Shown here: positions 1-11,523 of the stretch, one piece after another
Layout: each line of letters starts with the position of its first letter
Numbering within the stretch: position 1 is the first letter of the stretch
Source of the DNA: Notospermus geniculatus
Taxonomy: Eukaryota > Nemertea > Pilidiophora > Heteronemertea > Lineidae
Direction: 5' to 3'
NCBI GenBank assembly: GCA_002633025.1
Contig: NMRB01000169.1
Span: forward strand, 339,129-403,128
DNA length: 64,000 bases
Notes under the pieces: generated by a model
What the model saw: the letters and a program-made list of their open reading frames with translations, nothing else
What the model was told of the DNA's origin: nothing
The model's database searches: none
Translations under genes and position numbers: made by a program

Positions 1-340
1 CTAAGGTGTGAAATCTAGCTTTTGCATGTGTTTGGTGTAACCATGGACCACGCGAATACCTAGATTTTGCATCTTCTGGTCCACATACAGGGGTCACCAT
101 GCACTTTGGGACCCTACTTTTGGTGGTCCAGGTCGAGGTAGAGGGGTGGTCCACTTAGCTAAAGGAAAATGTGAAGGATTTATTTGGGACCGACAAAAAT
201 CGATCCACATAGAGGGGTGGTCCACATATAGGGATGGTCCACTTGAGGGGTTTCACTATATTGAGAACATTTTCTCCATGGACTACTCTCCTCACCACAC
301 CTCGCCGCACCAACAGTGCCTTCATTTTCAATGAGTTGGG
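1..340. repeat. Degenerate GGTCCAC minisatellite
   Basis: Short units built on GGTCCAC(A/T)TA followed by AGGGGT recur irregularly about every 25-35 bases to position 260. Small open frames on both strands cross this block but have no recognisable domain. I see nothing coding here. Confidence 0.6.
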
Positions 341-632
341 CACTACTCCACCACATCTTGCTTTATGGGGATGTTAGGTCGACCTTGCGATGGCACAGAA
401 CAGGCGCAGACGGACTTTTCCGGATCACTTTGCGTCTGAGACACGACAGCGTGGAACAAATCAGCCGTCGATCTGGTGTGACATGACTGCAGTTGCGTCT
501 CAATTACGAGGATCGGGATCAGTCGCCGATCAAAAAGATCACGAATCGCAAGAGTTGAACCTCAACTTCTGTGTCGTCCCGACGGGCGTAATCCATTCGC
601 AGGTGACATTAGGGCATGTGCAGCCAAACAAT
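341..632. other. No feature recognised
   Basis: Mixed-composition sequence with one short open frame on the + strand (390-653) that runs into the neighbouring inverted-repeat element. No motif, repeat or splice-flanked exon is apparent. Confidence 0.4.
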
Positions 633-856
633 ATACTTTATCCTCGCCTCTAAGAGGTCAGTCATTAATGTCCAGAAAGTGACACTTTCTAGGCAAGTCT
701 AGGCATTGCCAGGTCATTGTGAGTACAATATTCCAACAAACTTCCTCGTTCTGATTGGTCGAACAAAGAACGAAGCATCGCCGCCAGTTATGGAATGGAA
801 CAAAGGCGCAGTCATGAGTACTCTGGACTGACCTCTTAGAGGCGAGGATAAAGTAT
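633..856. mobile_element. MITE with about 30-bp terminal inverted repeats
   Basis: The left end begins ATACTTTATCCTCGCCTCTA and the right end is its reverse complement (TAGAGGCGAGGATAAAGTAT), with GACTGACC/GGTCAGTC continuing the arms. The interior of about 160 bp is not repeated. No convincing target duplication is visible, so the superfamily is unassigned. Confidence 0.75.
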
Positions 857-1639
857 CTGCGTGAACGCAGAGTTGCGGAGGCTTCATAAATATGGCCCCT
901 GAACGGGTATTGGTAAACAGAGAAATCAAGAAATGAAGAAATCGCATTGTTACAAAAGAAGGCGCTCCTACGCTCGCACCAATCTGTTACGCCGTGCTCA
1001 CAGGATTGTGGGTAATCAAGATGGCGCCGGATGATTGACAGCGAACTTCTTTCTTGGCTGATCATGTGATCCCTCGATCAGTGTAGTTTCTAGGATCAAA
1101 ATACCTACAAATCTCGCTTATTATGAGATTTGTTACTTGCCATGCAATTATTGACAAAAATCTGTAAATATTTTTGCATTAAACGAAGCCAATAACTTGG
1201 ATTTATTTTATCAACCAAGATTCCTACGCTGTGATGAGGTCGCGGACGTACACGTCGGCCAAATCTGGCCGATGTGATGCGTTCCACGGCTACACAGGTC
1301 TGTGCAAAAGCAGTCTCACGCAAGCAGTCTCGCGCAGCCTGTGTGTACACAATGAAGAAATCGAGAACTCCCAAGATCGATTAGTTAGACCTCTGTCTTT
1401 CGACATTATTCAGTTCGCACGTGTAAGGCCATATAAATAAAATGTTTGATTAGCATCTTTCCACTCTCAACTTTTGACGAAGGCGGGAGTTTTTTTAAAA
1501 TGTTTTATTGAGTTTGAGGATGCAACTTAGTATGGTAACCACGGTAACCATCTTGATGAGGCCGAATTTGATTGGATGTTGGTGCGTGGTGATGTACTTC
1601 ATGCCGAGCACGAATGAAGATAAAATCCCCACATCTATA
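857..1639. other. No feature recognised
   Basis: Apparently single-copy within this window. Open frames of 60-135 codons occur on both strands but look like chance reading through low-complexity sequence. I see no Ig, transposase or RNA signature. Confidence 0.4.
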
Positions 1640-2285
1640 AAACGAAGACCCCCACAACTATATAACGAAGACCCCCACATCTATAAAACGAAGACCCAGC
1701 TATAAAATGATGAACTGTGTCAGTCACCAGTGTATAACCACAATGAAGGGTCCAAAATGGAAGAGTTACCCTCAGAGAAAAGGGTCCAAACGGTAATTGT
1801 TGGTCGGATTTGAACGGGGTTGCTTTTAATCAACATATCTCAGAAAATGTTAATACGAATCTGCTGTCAGATCTGGGCCATCTCTTACCCTTTTCATAGG
1901 GAAAGGGTCTGAACTTTAGGAAACTGATCCCTGTAGTAATGTCATTTGAATGAACCCAACTATAAAACGAAGACCCCCACAGCTATAGAAGACCCAGCTA
2001 TAAAATGATGGGCTGTGTCAGTAAGCAGTGAATAACCACAATGGAGGGTCCAAAATGGAAGAGCTACCCTCAGAGAAAAGGGCCCAAATGGTTATTACTG
2101 GTCGGATTTAAACGGGGTTGCTTTTAATCAACAGATCTCAGAAAATGTTAATACGAATCTGCTGTCAGATCTGGGCCATCTCTTACCCTTTTCATAGGGA
2201 AAGGGTCTGAACGTGAGGAAATTGACCTCTAATAATGCCTCTAATAATGCCATTGGAAGGAACCCAACTATAAAACGAAGACTCT
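1640..2285 (+). repeat. Two-copy tandem repeat, period about 298 bp
   Basis: The motif GACCCAGCTATAAAATGATG occurs at 1693 and again at 1991. The following 250 bases (CTCAGAGAAAAGGG, GTTAATACGAATCTGCTGTC, CTTTTCATAGGGAAAGGGTC) repeat in the same order. A sub-repeat ATAAAACGAAGACCC introduces each copy. Function unknown. Confidence 0.85.
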
Positions 2286-3364
2286 GCTATATCACAAGGT
2301 GTTTTACATGTCAGATCATCTTAGGCCCGGTCGTTTTCTATTTTTGTTCCAGTCTTTGATGTCGAATTTTGCAACGAATTTCATGCCATAGTCCCTACCA
2401 TGCTTGCTTTTATTTTCGGAAATAACTGCCCATACACAAGTGCGAACTGAATAGATGTAGAGAGACAAGGTCTAACTAATCGATAGTCAAAGTTCTCGAG
2501 TTCTTCATGTCTTGATTTCTCTGTTTCCCAATACCCCCCTGAACACGGTTACGATTCCCTGCGCGCCGATGCTGCTTGTTCCACGATGTTCGTACACTTT
2601 CGGTTTTGTGACCTGCCCATGATTGCGACACTTGATGCTGACTGTTGCGCCGTAGTGCAGCCAATCGCAGTGTGACCTGACATCCGCATTAGTCCACTGC
2701 ATGTACTCTAAGTAGGCCTATAAAGTGCACAACTAGGACTGAGAACATTTCCTCAATGAATTACTCTCCTATTTATACCTCATCGAATGTAACTGAGTGC
2801 TGCTGAAATCCCTGGTATTCAAGGATTCGAGACTGTTTCATCGCATTTTACAGTAATCACACATGTCCCACAAAACTTCCCCTCTCCTACACAATTGCAC
2901 CACAAAGACAGTGGGTCCATACAGCATGACTGACAGCACTAGCACAGCCAATCAGGAAACACTTGTTTCATTCATACCAATGTGTATTGTAAGAGCTAAT
3001 GGGGTATACTCATTGTGAGGAATAGCACAGCTGAATGAATGCTGGCCAAAAAACCTCGTAAAATCTTTATTTGCTGATGGATTTTCTTCGTTTTTGAAGT
3101 ACTAGGCAATACCCGTTTGGTGGCGGAACTGCTAAATTCATGCGTCATTAGGAGCACTTGGTGGTGGTAATGCGAGGTTGAGATCTGGTCCGACTCCCAC
3201 CCCGCTCCGACTCCGAGGTGCAAAATTTCCGATTTTTCAAGTTGGAGGCGGGTTCTGTTTGTTCTCCTAGAATGAGTAAACACCATTGCTTTGGAAAACC
3301 TCGTTGTATTTGATGACGTAGTTCCCAAAAAGGAATCCTCTGGATTGCGAGTCGAGACTCGGAA
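2286..3364. other. No feature recognised
   Basis: Intergenic-looking DNA. Open frames up to 113 codons on the - strand (2996-3489) lack recognisable domains and end in the neighbouring repeat. A possible transcription unit cannot be excluded, but nothing supports one. Confidence 0.4.
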
Positions 3365-3383
3365 CGTATCTGAACATCCCTAA

Positions 3384-3488
3384 TGACGTCATCCCCGTTC
3401 GAGTGGCGTAATGACGTCATTCCGCCGCACATGACGTTGCCGACGTCACGGATGACGCGACGGCAATCTCGGTGACGCCATGACGTCA
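3384..3488. promoter_or_regulatory. Cluster of CRE-like palindromes
   Basis: Three exact TGACGTCA octamers lie at 3384-3391, 3412-3419 and 3481-3488, with a GACGTCA at 3442 and an ATGACGTTG at about 3431. TGACGTCA is the known binding palindrome of CREB/ATF bZIP factors. No gene starts nearby, so a regulatory role is inference; the cluster may simply be part of an old repeat. Confidence 0.4.
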
Positions 3489-3653
3489 ATAGGCCTGAAC
3501 AGCATTGTTATTTTCGTCAATATCTTAATATTTCGAAAACTATAAGTGATATCAAAATTCGGGCTTCGTAAGGACACTTCCCAGGCCCGTCTGCACTTGC
3601 ATACCAAGTTTGGCGGCGATCCGTTCATTAGTCTCGGAGAAAATCGCGAACAC

Positions 3654-3682
3654 ACAAACAAACAAACAAACAAACAAACAAA
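3654..3682. repeat. (CAAA)n microsatellite
   Basis: About seven CAAA units in a row, following a GAAAATCGCGAACACA segment that resembles the tail of a dispersed repeat. Confidence 0.9.
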
Positions 3683-4400
3683 CTCTTGTCAAATTTTAGT
3701 ATGATTCTGCTAGTCAGAGCATTTGAAATAATTTGGTACTGTTTGAATTTGACACACACTGCCAGAAAAGTGACTTTGACGCTTCAGCCAGGTCCCTAAT
3801 TAGTGCTAATTAGGGTTCTTATCACACTGTTACCACACACATGATCTTAATTGCTACCCCAGCGCTGATTGGACAATACATTTTCACCATAAATTCGTAC
3901 CTAATTATGGGTAAATGTATATTTATTTGTATTTTATTATATCTTTTTCTCACATATGAACACGCGATAATTCAGTGCATTTGAGAACACACAGATATTC
4001 ACTTGCAAATTACAGTAAATTAAAAAAAAATACGTTATCAATATCAAAGCCGAATTGATGCCTGACGATTGCCGGTGGATTCGGGGATTGTATCACTTTA
4101 AGACCTTCGAAAACCGTACCGTACATCAGTCCAAAATTCCGTCCAAACCCGCGGCGAAGCGCCTCGGGTTTGGACTACATTTTAACGCCATCCTTGCGGG
4201 TTTGGTGTCACAACCAAGACCCTCCGCCTCGGGTTTAATTCCTTAATTGTAAATATCTGAGGTAAACACATATTTTATTCAATAAATGATTTATTGGATA
4301 GATCTTTCTTTGTTATTGACTTTGTCTCATCTCTGTCTCTGGTTGTTGTTGTTGAACGAACCCCTTGATAACTCCATTAGGAAATTTGTTGCAGAAATAC
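3683..4400. other. AT-rich DNA and a partial TCCGTCCAAACCC repeat
   Basis: Mostly AT-rich and featureless. The part at about 4130-4247 (TTCCGTCCAAACCCGCGG, CGGGTTTGGTGTC) is related to a short inverted-repeat element at 43877-44002, so it is a diverged copy of that MITE. Confidence 0.5.
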
Positions 4401-4779
4401 TAAACTCCCTACGCAGTTGTGTATCGCGCCCCCTTCGGTTTACCGCTCTCCACAACTGCTTAACTTGGATGTGTTCGCCGCGGTTGGTCAACAGATGGCG
4501 TCAGGGCATGGCGCAAATTTTACAGCCTATCAGCACGCTGCTTTCAGAACTCTTTGGCCCGTTGGCAACCGATGTTCTTGTGCTACCATGGCTACGAACC
4601 GCTCGGCCAATGAAAAAGTGTCTCAGGCCAGCTTGGTTACCGGTTGCTCGGTGCTCTCATTGGTCGACTCTCTCAGCGCCATCTGTTGGCCAACCGCGGC
4701 GAACACATCCAAGTTAAGCAGTTGTGGAGTCGAGCGAGTAAACCGAAGGGGCGCGACTCACAACCGCGTAGGGAGTTTA
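4401..4779. mobile_element. Mutator-like MITE with 9-bp target duplication
   Basis: The ends are TAAACTCCCTACGC and its reverse complement, with arms of about 110 bp (for example AACTTGGATGTGTTCGCC on the left, mirrored at 4704-4721). It is flanked on both sides by CAGAAATAC (4392-4400 and 4780-4788). Long terminal inverted repeats with a 9-bp duplication are the hallmark of Mutator-like elements. Open frames across it are by-products of the arms. Confidence 0.8.
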
Positions 4780-4989
4780 CAGAAATACATGTAGACCTTC
4801 CCAAATTGACTCATTTTACATAATCTTACATCATCTAGTTGATATGAGCCACTCACCTAACTGCACCTTGCACCCCTATCATGGTTATAAGTGAGCCATT
4901 CCAATCCTCTAAAGTAGCACAGGTTAAGCAATCATGTCTATCAAGGCAAGGGGGAATTCATAATGGTAAATACGGCCCAAACATGCTAC

Positions 4990-5337
4990 AAATTGTGACC
5001 CTCCGCTACAAAACCAGTGTGAAGTCGCTCGGAAAAAATGAGCCCAAACGTACTGGCATGACACCTGAAGATAAAGACAGAAAAAGAATCACTCAGACTT
5101 CACAACAGACACGCAGACAATACTGAATTTGACAAATACAATGATCCGAACTTGCCAACCTCAGAGTGACTGATGATTGGTTTTGTGGTGGAGGGTTACA
5201 TTTGTCAATTTCGGTGCTGTATGTCTGTTGGGAAGTCGGAGTGATCTTGTCTCTCCTGGTGTCAAGCCAGTACGTTTTGGCTCATATTCCATGCGACTTT
5301 ACACTGGTTTTGTGCTGGAGGGTCACAATTGAGCATT
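4990..5337. mobile_element. Inverted-repeat MITE
   Basis: The left arm (TTGTGACCCTCC, ACAAAACCAGTGTGAAGTCG) returns inverted on the right (CACTGGTTTTGTGCTGGAGG, GGGTCACAATTG). A third partial copy of the arm (TTGGTTTTGTGGTGGAGGG) sits near the centre at about 5178. No target duplication could be assigned. Confidence 0.65.
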
Positions 5338-5571
5338 GTAAAATCGTTAATTGTCTTCGGATTTGAAAATTTAAAAGTATATTTTGATGTAAAAAAGAAT
5401 TCTCTGTTCAACTGCATAACTTTTTGGCAATACAACACCTATTTTTCATTTTGTTATAAATTAGGCAGAGAAGGAAAACAATAGAATTACGCAAAGTCAA
5501 CATCTCAGCTCTCCAAATCGGACCCCTCTGAAACGCGTTTCACACGGGTCCGATGGGTCAGTGGAGCCTAA

Positions 5572-5655
5572 AGCCTGCCGCACACTCGAGCTATCTGCTG
5601 AGCAAAAAGTTATTCGAGACCGTTTGCTCAGCAGAGCTCCAGTGTGCGGCAGGCT
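5572..5655. mobile_element. 84-bp hairpin MITE with TAA duplication
   Basis: AGCCTGCCGCACACTCGAGC on the left pairs with the reverse complement on the right. TAA lies on each side (5569-5571, 5656-5658). A 3-bp TAA/TTA duplication suggests a PIF/Harbinger-type relative. Confidence 0.7.
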
Positions 5656-5658
5656 TAA

Positions 5659-6773
5659 GGGATGTAAATGTAATGTCTGCCTCCGAACCAAGTGAGACTT
5701 TGGCAGAACCCTTTACGGGTGGTGGCAGCGAAAATAGAGAAAACGAGTTATAACTGGTGTGAAGTACCAATTTAGTGACCAGATCCAACATGGATTTTTG
5801 GTCAGTCTGATGTCTTAGGTGTCTGAAATCATATGGACATTTCAATTCAGTAGCTTTTATACCCCTAATTAACTCTTTGAGGTCGCGCCATTATTTGAAA
5901 AGACTGTCTTTTTGGAGGGGGTCCGACATGGTGCTAGTAATTTTGATGTAGCTTCTTAACCGTACTTGACTTTGAAGTACTCTTTTAACAGAACATAGGC
6001 AGGACCACGCTCGTTACTTAGGTCCTCAGCATAGACTAGTACCTGGTCCTACCGATGGTGTCGCTTTTGAATTTGCTGAATGGTAGGACCAGTCGTGGCC
6101 GCCATTATCCCCGGAATCCAGGGGAAAACTGTTAACCAATGGGAAGGCGTACATCGTGGAGCACGTGTTTTGCAGTTTATTGTAAACATCATGGGTGCCC
6201 TCGCTTCAACCGTCATTGGGACGAATTGACGATCAACCAGGAGTTTTTATCTTGTACAATCTAAATGGATATTATAATCGAAACACACGTGGATGAACGG
6301 ATGATGCAGGTAAGTTTTTAAGGCCCGAACAATCGCAAATTTACACATTTAATCGAGCTATTCCCCTGTACATTTTTGTACAGAGTGATGCATGCGGAAA
6401 ACTGCTCGATCAAACATTCCTTTCAACCCCTAAACCAAGTTTTTATCTGTTATTATAGAAGTTACTAATCTAAGAGGGCTAACATATGTCGATTCAGTTG
6501 TTGACATGCACAGAAAACCCTTATTTCGGTGGTGTTTTGTTGGGAATTAATGACGTCATTTGTTCAGGCCTCCGCGCAAATAGTAGTTCTGATTTCTGCC
6601 ACATGCGCCACCCCTGACCAATCACATTTGAGAACGGCATGGCCACTACCCGTCCTAACATTTGTTAATTTCATTACGTAAAAGAGTTAGGACGGGCTTC
6701 CAGTCCATCCTCAGCAAAGCCGCTGCGACGTCACATTCACACTCAGTCGCGTTCTGAACAGGGCCAGTTTTAA
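5659..6773. other. No feature recognised
   Basis: Single-copy-looking DNA with no supported exon. Related halves GGTCCTACCGATGG and GAATGGTAGGACC near 6046-6090 form a small imperfect hairpin. Confidence 0.4.
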
Positions 6774-7153
6774 AGCAAATGGCTCGCGGGGTTTGTTTAC
6801 ATTCAGTTGGGCGCCATCTCAATATCAAGCGTCATTTTGAGAAAAAGGCGAAAGAAGGATTTTAGTTTAATGGGAAATGCATTAGGCAGCCGAACTTCGG
6901 AGGCATATTCTGCAAAATCTGCCGCTTCAAAATCAATGTGATTTGCACAAAATGTACATTTTGACTGACTGAATTTGAAAACGTCATTAACCCATTTTTA
7001 CAAATTTTTAATGGAACCTCGTCCCCAGTGTTTACGTTCGAATATTTGCACAGGTTTTGCATATGACTGGAGCACGGCTTTGCCTGGAGGCTAGATTCAC
7101 TCTCTATGGAAGGCACCACCAAAAATGTAAACAAACCCCGCGAGCCATTTGCT
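6774..7153. mobile_element. MITE with TTAA target duplication
   Basis: Ends AGCAAATGGCTCGCGGGG and the reverse complement CCCCGCGAGCCATTTGCT continue into GTTTGTTTACATT/AATGTAAACAAAC. TTAA borders both ends. TTAA duplication is typical of piggyBac- and Kolobok-type transposition. The terminal AGC after TTAA is shared with the elements at 25262-25444, 34653-35583 and 37793-38422. Confidence 0.75.
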
Positions 7154-7365
7154 TTAAGCACAATGACGTTTAACTAATTTCCTCAGATATTTCTTGGTGT
7201 TGGTGGTGGAGCGTGCAAACTGGGCATGTAGGCCTATAGTATGGCAAGAGGCCTTTCCCACAACGTCAGTCCCGGTCACACAGCCAATTCGAAAGTATTT
7301 TTGCTCCATTTTTGAACAAAAAAAGTCGCTAAAGTCGCGGTTAAGAGAGGGGGCGTATCCTCCTT

Positions 7366-8205
7366 CGTATATCGGGTGGCCCCCAAAAATGACCCCCTAA
7401 GGATTTTCCAATAAATTTAAATTTAACACTATGCAAGCTGCACTCTTGATATTTTAGACATGCAAGTATACGGATATTAGCAATCTATTGTAACAAAATT
7501 CAGCTCTAAATATTGAACAGTTTTGACATGACGAAAAAATCAATATTACGAGTCAAAAAATTTTATGCCCGACTGAAACAAATGTCGGGAGGTGTAAAAC
7601 GTATCACATCGAAATTAAACACCGCGTATTTCACTGACCACCAAATGGAATTTTCTGAAATTTTACCTGCATAAAGAAGGAGATGCTCTCTGCTTATAGT
7701 ACAAATTTCAATTTTGTACTTTGAAGGGTTAGTGTGCTAGAGCAAAAAAAGGATCAGGTACCCAAAACTCCAAATCCCACACGTGTAGGTGCAGTGACAG
7801 TGCAATTTTCAGTACCAGATTCTATTTTCGCTGTAGCAGATTAGCCGTTCGTGGTATGAACGTGAAATTTATAACACGGATGCAGAAAGTCCTGCAAATA
7901 ATGCAGGTGAAATTTCAGAAAATTCCGTCAGATGGTATGAAAGATATGAAGTGTTTAAGTTCGATGTGATCCCCGCATGACATTTATTTCACTCCGGCAT
8001 CAAATTTTTTGACATATAATTTTGATTTTTTTTGTCGTGTCAAAACCGTTCAATATTTAGTGCTGAAACTTTTACAATAGATGGATAATATCCTTATATT
8101 TGCATGTATTTGCATGTCTAAAATATCAAGGGCCCAGCTTTCATAGTGTTGAAATTATTGAAAAATCCTTAGGGGGGTCATTTTTGGGCCACCGGATATT
8201 TACAT
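7366..8205. mobile_element. Long palindromic MITE, TATCGGGTGGCCC family
   Basis: Left end ATCGGGTGGCCCCCAAAAAT then GACCCCCTAAGGATTTTCCA; right end mirrors this (GAAAAATCCTTAGGGGGGTC, GGGCCACCGGATA). Inversion continues inward (ACTGTTTTGACATGACG versus CGTGTCAAAACCGTTC), so most of the 840 bp is fold-back. The terminal motif ATCGGGTGGCCC is shared with the element at 14397-17985. Confidence 0.8.
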
Positions 8206-8440
8206 CAAACGCGCGCGAAAGGGAAATTTAATTCTCTTTCATTTGCAAGTAATTTCAGCTAAATCGAACCAATAATAAGTGAGTTATAAGCAAAAGAATG
8301 CGGTAGTCTCGGGCACCTAAACTGAGTTATCTCGGCCTTGGGCGCCAAAGAGTTAAACCACCCTCCGACGTGGTTTATGCCAGACTTGAAGCTTAGCTTC
8401 AGTTGGTGCAGTTGGCGAATTCATGCTTGTTCCAACTTAA
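8206..8440. other. No feature recognised
   Basis: Short spacer between two MITEs. It contains TAGTCTCGGGCACC at 8308, a fragment of the terminal sequence of the Mutator-like element at 19485-20021. Confidence 0.4.
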
Positions 8441-8682
8441 GGGCCTATCACACAGTAGTAGTTCTCAAAATGTCCTGCCCCGTCCTAAAAAATCGTAAAA
8501 CGGGCTAGAACGTGTAACCCTTGGCAAAATAATGCCTCGATGTTCTGGAGCACCCCGTCCATGAAGTTCGTAAAAAGACTGTAAAACGTTGCCACTACGT
8601 CCACTCCGTTCGCACACAGTTTGAGCTCGTTCGGCCAAATTTTCAAGAACGTACTGAGAACTACTTCAGTGTGATGGGGGTA
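8441..8682 (+). mobile_element. MITE family H, copy 1
   Basis: About 242 bp, starting GGGCCTATCACACAG and ending CTTCAGTGTGATGGGGGTA. The interior (ACGTCCTGCCCCGTCC, TAAAACGGGCTAGAACG, CCATGAAGTTCGTAAAAAG) is nearly the same in copies at 9439, 46615 and 46861. Flanking TTA-like bases fit a 3-bp duplication, but this is not certain. Confidence 0.8.
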
Positions 8683-9438
8683 TTAAGGGCTAGCCAACAT
8701 TGTGAATTTTTGGAGCATTGAAAATAAAACATGTCAAAATACCATAAAAGTACAAGTTGTATGACGAAAATGAAGGCACCTGCGGGATCTATCAGTCGAA
8801 AGGAATTGAATGAGATACATCTTAGAATGCACTAATTAGCTACTAAGCTGAAACAAAACACTAGTTGTCGGAACACTTTCCCAAGAAGTGGCACACTTTG
8901 AAGATCAAACAACATGCGTATCGTAAAGTTCGTCGTTTTTTCTACCCAGTCTACCCCTTTCGGTAGCATTATTTTTAACAGACATAGAGTACTCCACAAG
9001 TGAACTGCATGAATGCTGCCAATTTTCCAAAAACAGGGCGGCCATATTGGATCTGGCTTTTACTTCCTGGTTCTCTTCTAATGTACTGTATGCTGTGTGC
9101 GTGTATGCTGTCTATGAAGTGCTGGTCAAGACACCCTTGCCACCCCAGGTTCTATGGGTTTGTGGCATTGCTGTCACTCCCTGAATGTGTCATTTACATG
9201 TTTCTTCTCTAAGAAAATTGTACCTGTTTTTCATGTTCGGCGAATTTCTTTGTTTTGGATTAGATAATTTAATTAACTTGTAATTCTTGGGATTTTGCTC
9301 ATTTCCTGTGTCTATACAGCACAGTGATCACAATGGACCCAAACAAAAGTCAAGTGGGGGTGTCTTTACTGCTTTTCTCAGAGGGGCCTGGATTGAAGCA
9401 CTATGAAAATTCACAATGTCGGCTCGCCCTTAAGTTAA
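8683..9438. other. No feature recognised
   Basis: Intergenic or promoter-distal DNA. The 70-codon + strand frame at 9000-9212 has no recognisable domain. Confidence 0.4.
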
Positions 9439-9683
9439 GGGCCTGTCACACTGAAGTAGTTCTCAAAACGTCCTGCCCCGTCCTAAAAAATCGTAAAACG
9501 GGATAGAACGTGCAACCCTTGGCAAAATAATGCCTCGATGTTCTGGAGCACGCTTCCCGTCCATGAAGTTCGTAAAAAGACTGTAAAAAGTTGCCACTAC
9601 GTCCACTCCGTTCACAGACAGTTTGAGCCCGTTCGACAAAATTTTCAAGAACGTACTGAGAACTAGCTCAGTGTGATGAGGGT
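9439..9683 (+). mobile_element. MITE family H, copy 2
   Basis: Same 245-bp family and orientation as the copy at 8441-8682, with GGGCCTGTCACACTGAAG at the left and CAGTGTGATGAGGGTA at the right. Confidence 0.8.
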
Positions 9684-10027
9684 ATTAGGCTTTAAGCTCA
9701 ATTTTGGCTTACGACGCAGTGGTGCATATACGGACCAGTTCGGGCCAATAGTGTTCTAACAGTGCATGATCTCACTCCACAAAACGTTTTAACTTGACAA
9801 ATGGTAACACTCGATAAATACCAATGTCATTTCTATATATCTTCACTCAAGACGAGTAAGACATGTCACAAAAGAACCTGCGTGTTCCTTCACAATTGCC
9901 ATTCAAAAATTTATGCTAATTCGTGATATTGATATCTTTTAAACCGATTAGCATTTGAACACATTCAGCTATATATACATGTAATGTGGTATCAAGAATG
10001 CATGCTCCTATAATACAGGAAGTTTCC

Positions 10028-10292
10028 GGTTTATTTTGCTTGAATAGAATAAGAAATAAGAAGTGGGAAATTTTCGCCCTGATGGTTTGGGCAAATTTTT
10101 CAATGCCTCAAATTGGGATAGAAATTTTTTCCCATTTTGAGAAATTTTCTTAAAATGACATGTTTTTGTCTGATTTTTCGGGCGATAATTTCTCAAAATG
10201 GCGAAACAATTTTACCCCAATTTGAGAAATTGAAAAATTTGCGCAAAAGGGCAAAAATTACCATTTTTTATTTTTTTTTATTTCTTACTCCC
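10028..10292. mobile_element. AT-rich fold-back MITE
   Basis: AATAAGAAATAAGAAGTGGG on the left is mirrored by TTTATTTCTTACTCCC on the right. Internal halves CAAATTTTTCAATGCCTCAA and TTGAGAAATTGAAAAATTTG also pair. The open frames here are artefacts of this repeat. Confidence 0.6.
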
Positions 10293-10347
10293 TTCTTGGC
10301 CCAGTCAGACCCCAGCCCTCATATTCTTAATAGTATGCAGTCAGGTA

Positions 10348-10961
10348 CAGTCATGGACATAAGTTTATATACACCTGATATCTCGAATAATTATTTCAAA
10401 TACTACTGGGCCAATTTTAACACGGTTGTTTCATATGCAAGTACATCATGTTGGTCATATTTCCTCATCGAAATTGTGTAAATTGTGGAAAAAACAACAC
10501 CAAATAAAAGTCAATTTGTTTATTAAGTAATTTTATTGTGATTTTTGCAGCAGTTGTGCAAGAATGGAACTTTTTAAGGATTTTGGGCTTCGTTTCATCG
10601 AAACCTGTTGAGTGGTCGGTGAGATACATTCGAAATTATCAAACATTTTCTAATTTGAAATTTTCATATTTTTGAGGAAATCCTGATGCCATTAGATGCC
10701 AACCTCAGAATATGGGTTAATGAAATTGTGAGCTTTTTTGCGTTAAGCAGGCAGAATGTACTCCATGTTTGATATTTTGAAAAACAGTTTGTCGGTATGT
10801 TAAAAGTCAAAAAATTACAAAATTGTGCATTTTTAGCTCAGTTCTACCGCTATCTTCTAATGAACTTCCACATGGAAGAAACCATGTTAAAGACGGCCCA
10901 GTAGTACTAGTATTTGAAATAGTCAAGGTATCAGATGTAGATAAACTTATGTCCATGACTC
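10348..10961. mobile_element. Tc1/mariner-like non-autonomous element
   Basis: Ends CAGTCATGGACATAAGTTTA and TAAACTTATGTCCATGACT, bordered by TA on both sides. Further inversion includes AAATACTACTGGGCC and GGCCCAGTAGTAC. No transposase frame remains in its 614 bp. Confidence 0.75.
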
Positions 10962-11197
10962 TAGATAAGAGTTAAGTTTCGCAACATCCCGGTTTGGCCA
11001 AAGACTTAGTTTATCTACTTTTCGCGTATTATCGGACTGATAGAAAATCGTGACCTAAATATAGTCGTAGCTCTATCGAAGCTATTGCGAAAACCCCTAA
11101 TGGTGGCCAAAATTCTTTTCACGTTTTCCGAACTTCCTTGTTCGCTTTCATTAAAGCGTAGACGAACGCAGGGTATATCAATAAAGCAGACAGAACT
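10962..11197 (+). promoter_or_regulatory. Upstream region of the Ig receptor gene
   Basis: About 235 bases between a Tc1-like MITE and the first coding exon. A TATA-like stretch (GGGTATATCAATAAAGC) lies about 30 bases before the start codon, perhaps too close to be the core promoter of this message. AGAACTATGGCC at the start is shared with the paralogous leader exon at 50625. The promoter is not proven. Confidence 0.35.
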
Positions 11198-11276
11198 ATG
11201 GCCGACGGGCACTCACTCGGTGTGTATGTCTTCGTGACATACATGACGTTAGTGTCTCACGTCCATCTCGTCAAAG
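11198..11276 (+). CDS. Ig receptor exon 1: start codon and signal peptide
   Basis: ATG at 11198 has A at -3 and G at +4. It encodes 26 residues (starting MADGHSLGVYVFV) with a hydrophobic core VYVFVTYMTLV, as expected for a secretory signal peptide. The exon ends after one base of the next codon at a GTAAGT donor (phase 1). The start was chosen because the same leader design (MANVLPVGIYFLVTFMTLVS) recurs at 50625, with the shared residues VTxMTLVSxVHL and a similar donor flank (GTAAGTCTAACTTCA). It is joined to the exon at 18269 across a 7-kb intron holding a CR1-like relic and nested MITEs. Confidence 0.8.
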
Positions 11277-11523
11277 GTAAGTCTAACTTCAGTCGTTTGT
11301 TACTGTTCACTGATAACTTCTTTGTGCACGTTGGAGATAATAATAATAATAATAATATTTATTATATTAAAGTGCTTACAATGTAATACATTTTCTAAGC
11401 ACTGTACGTAAAATTATAGCATTTGGACTAAAGCATTTAGATATAGATAGATTAAAACAATTCATAAAAAAAAACTGCTAAGACATTACGTAAAACAGAA
11501 AAAAATAACGTATTAGGCCTAAT

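Noticed and set aside
658-1065. 135-codon open frame on the - strand
   Set aside because: It spans a MITE arm and shows no domain or codon pattern of a gene.
4286-4794. Overlapping frames of 143 and 125 codons
   Set aside because: Both run across the long arms of the Mutator-like element at 4401-4779; they are by-products of the inverted repeat.
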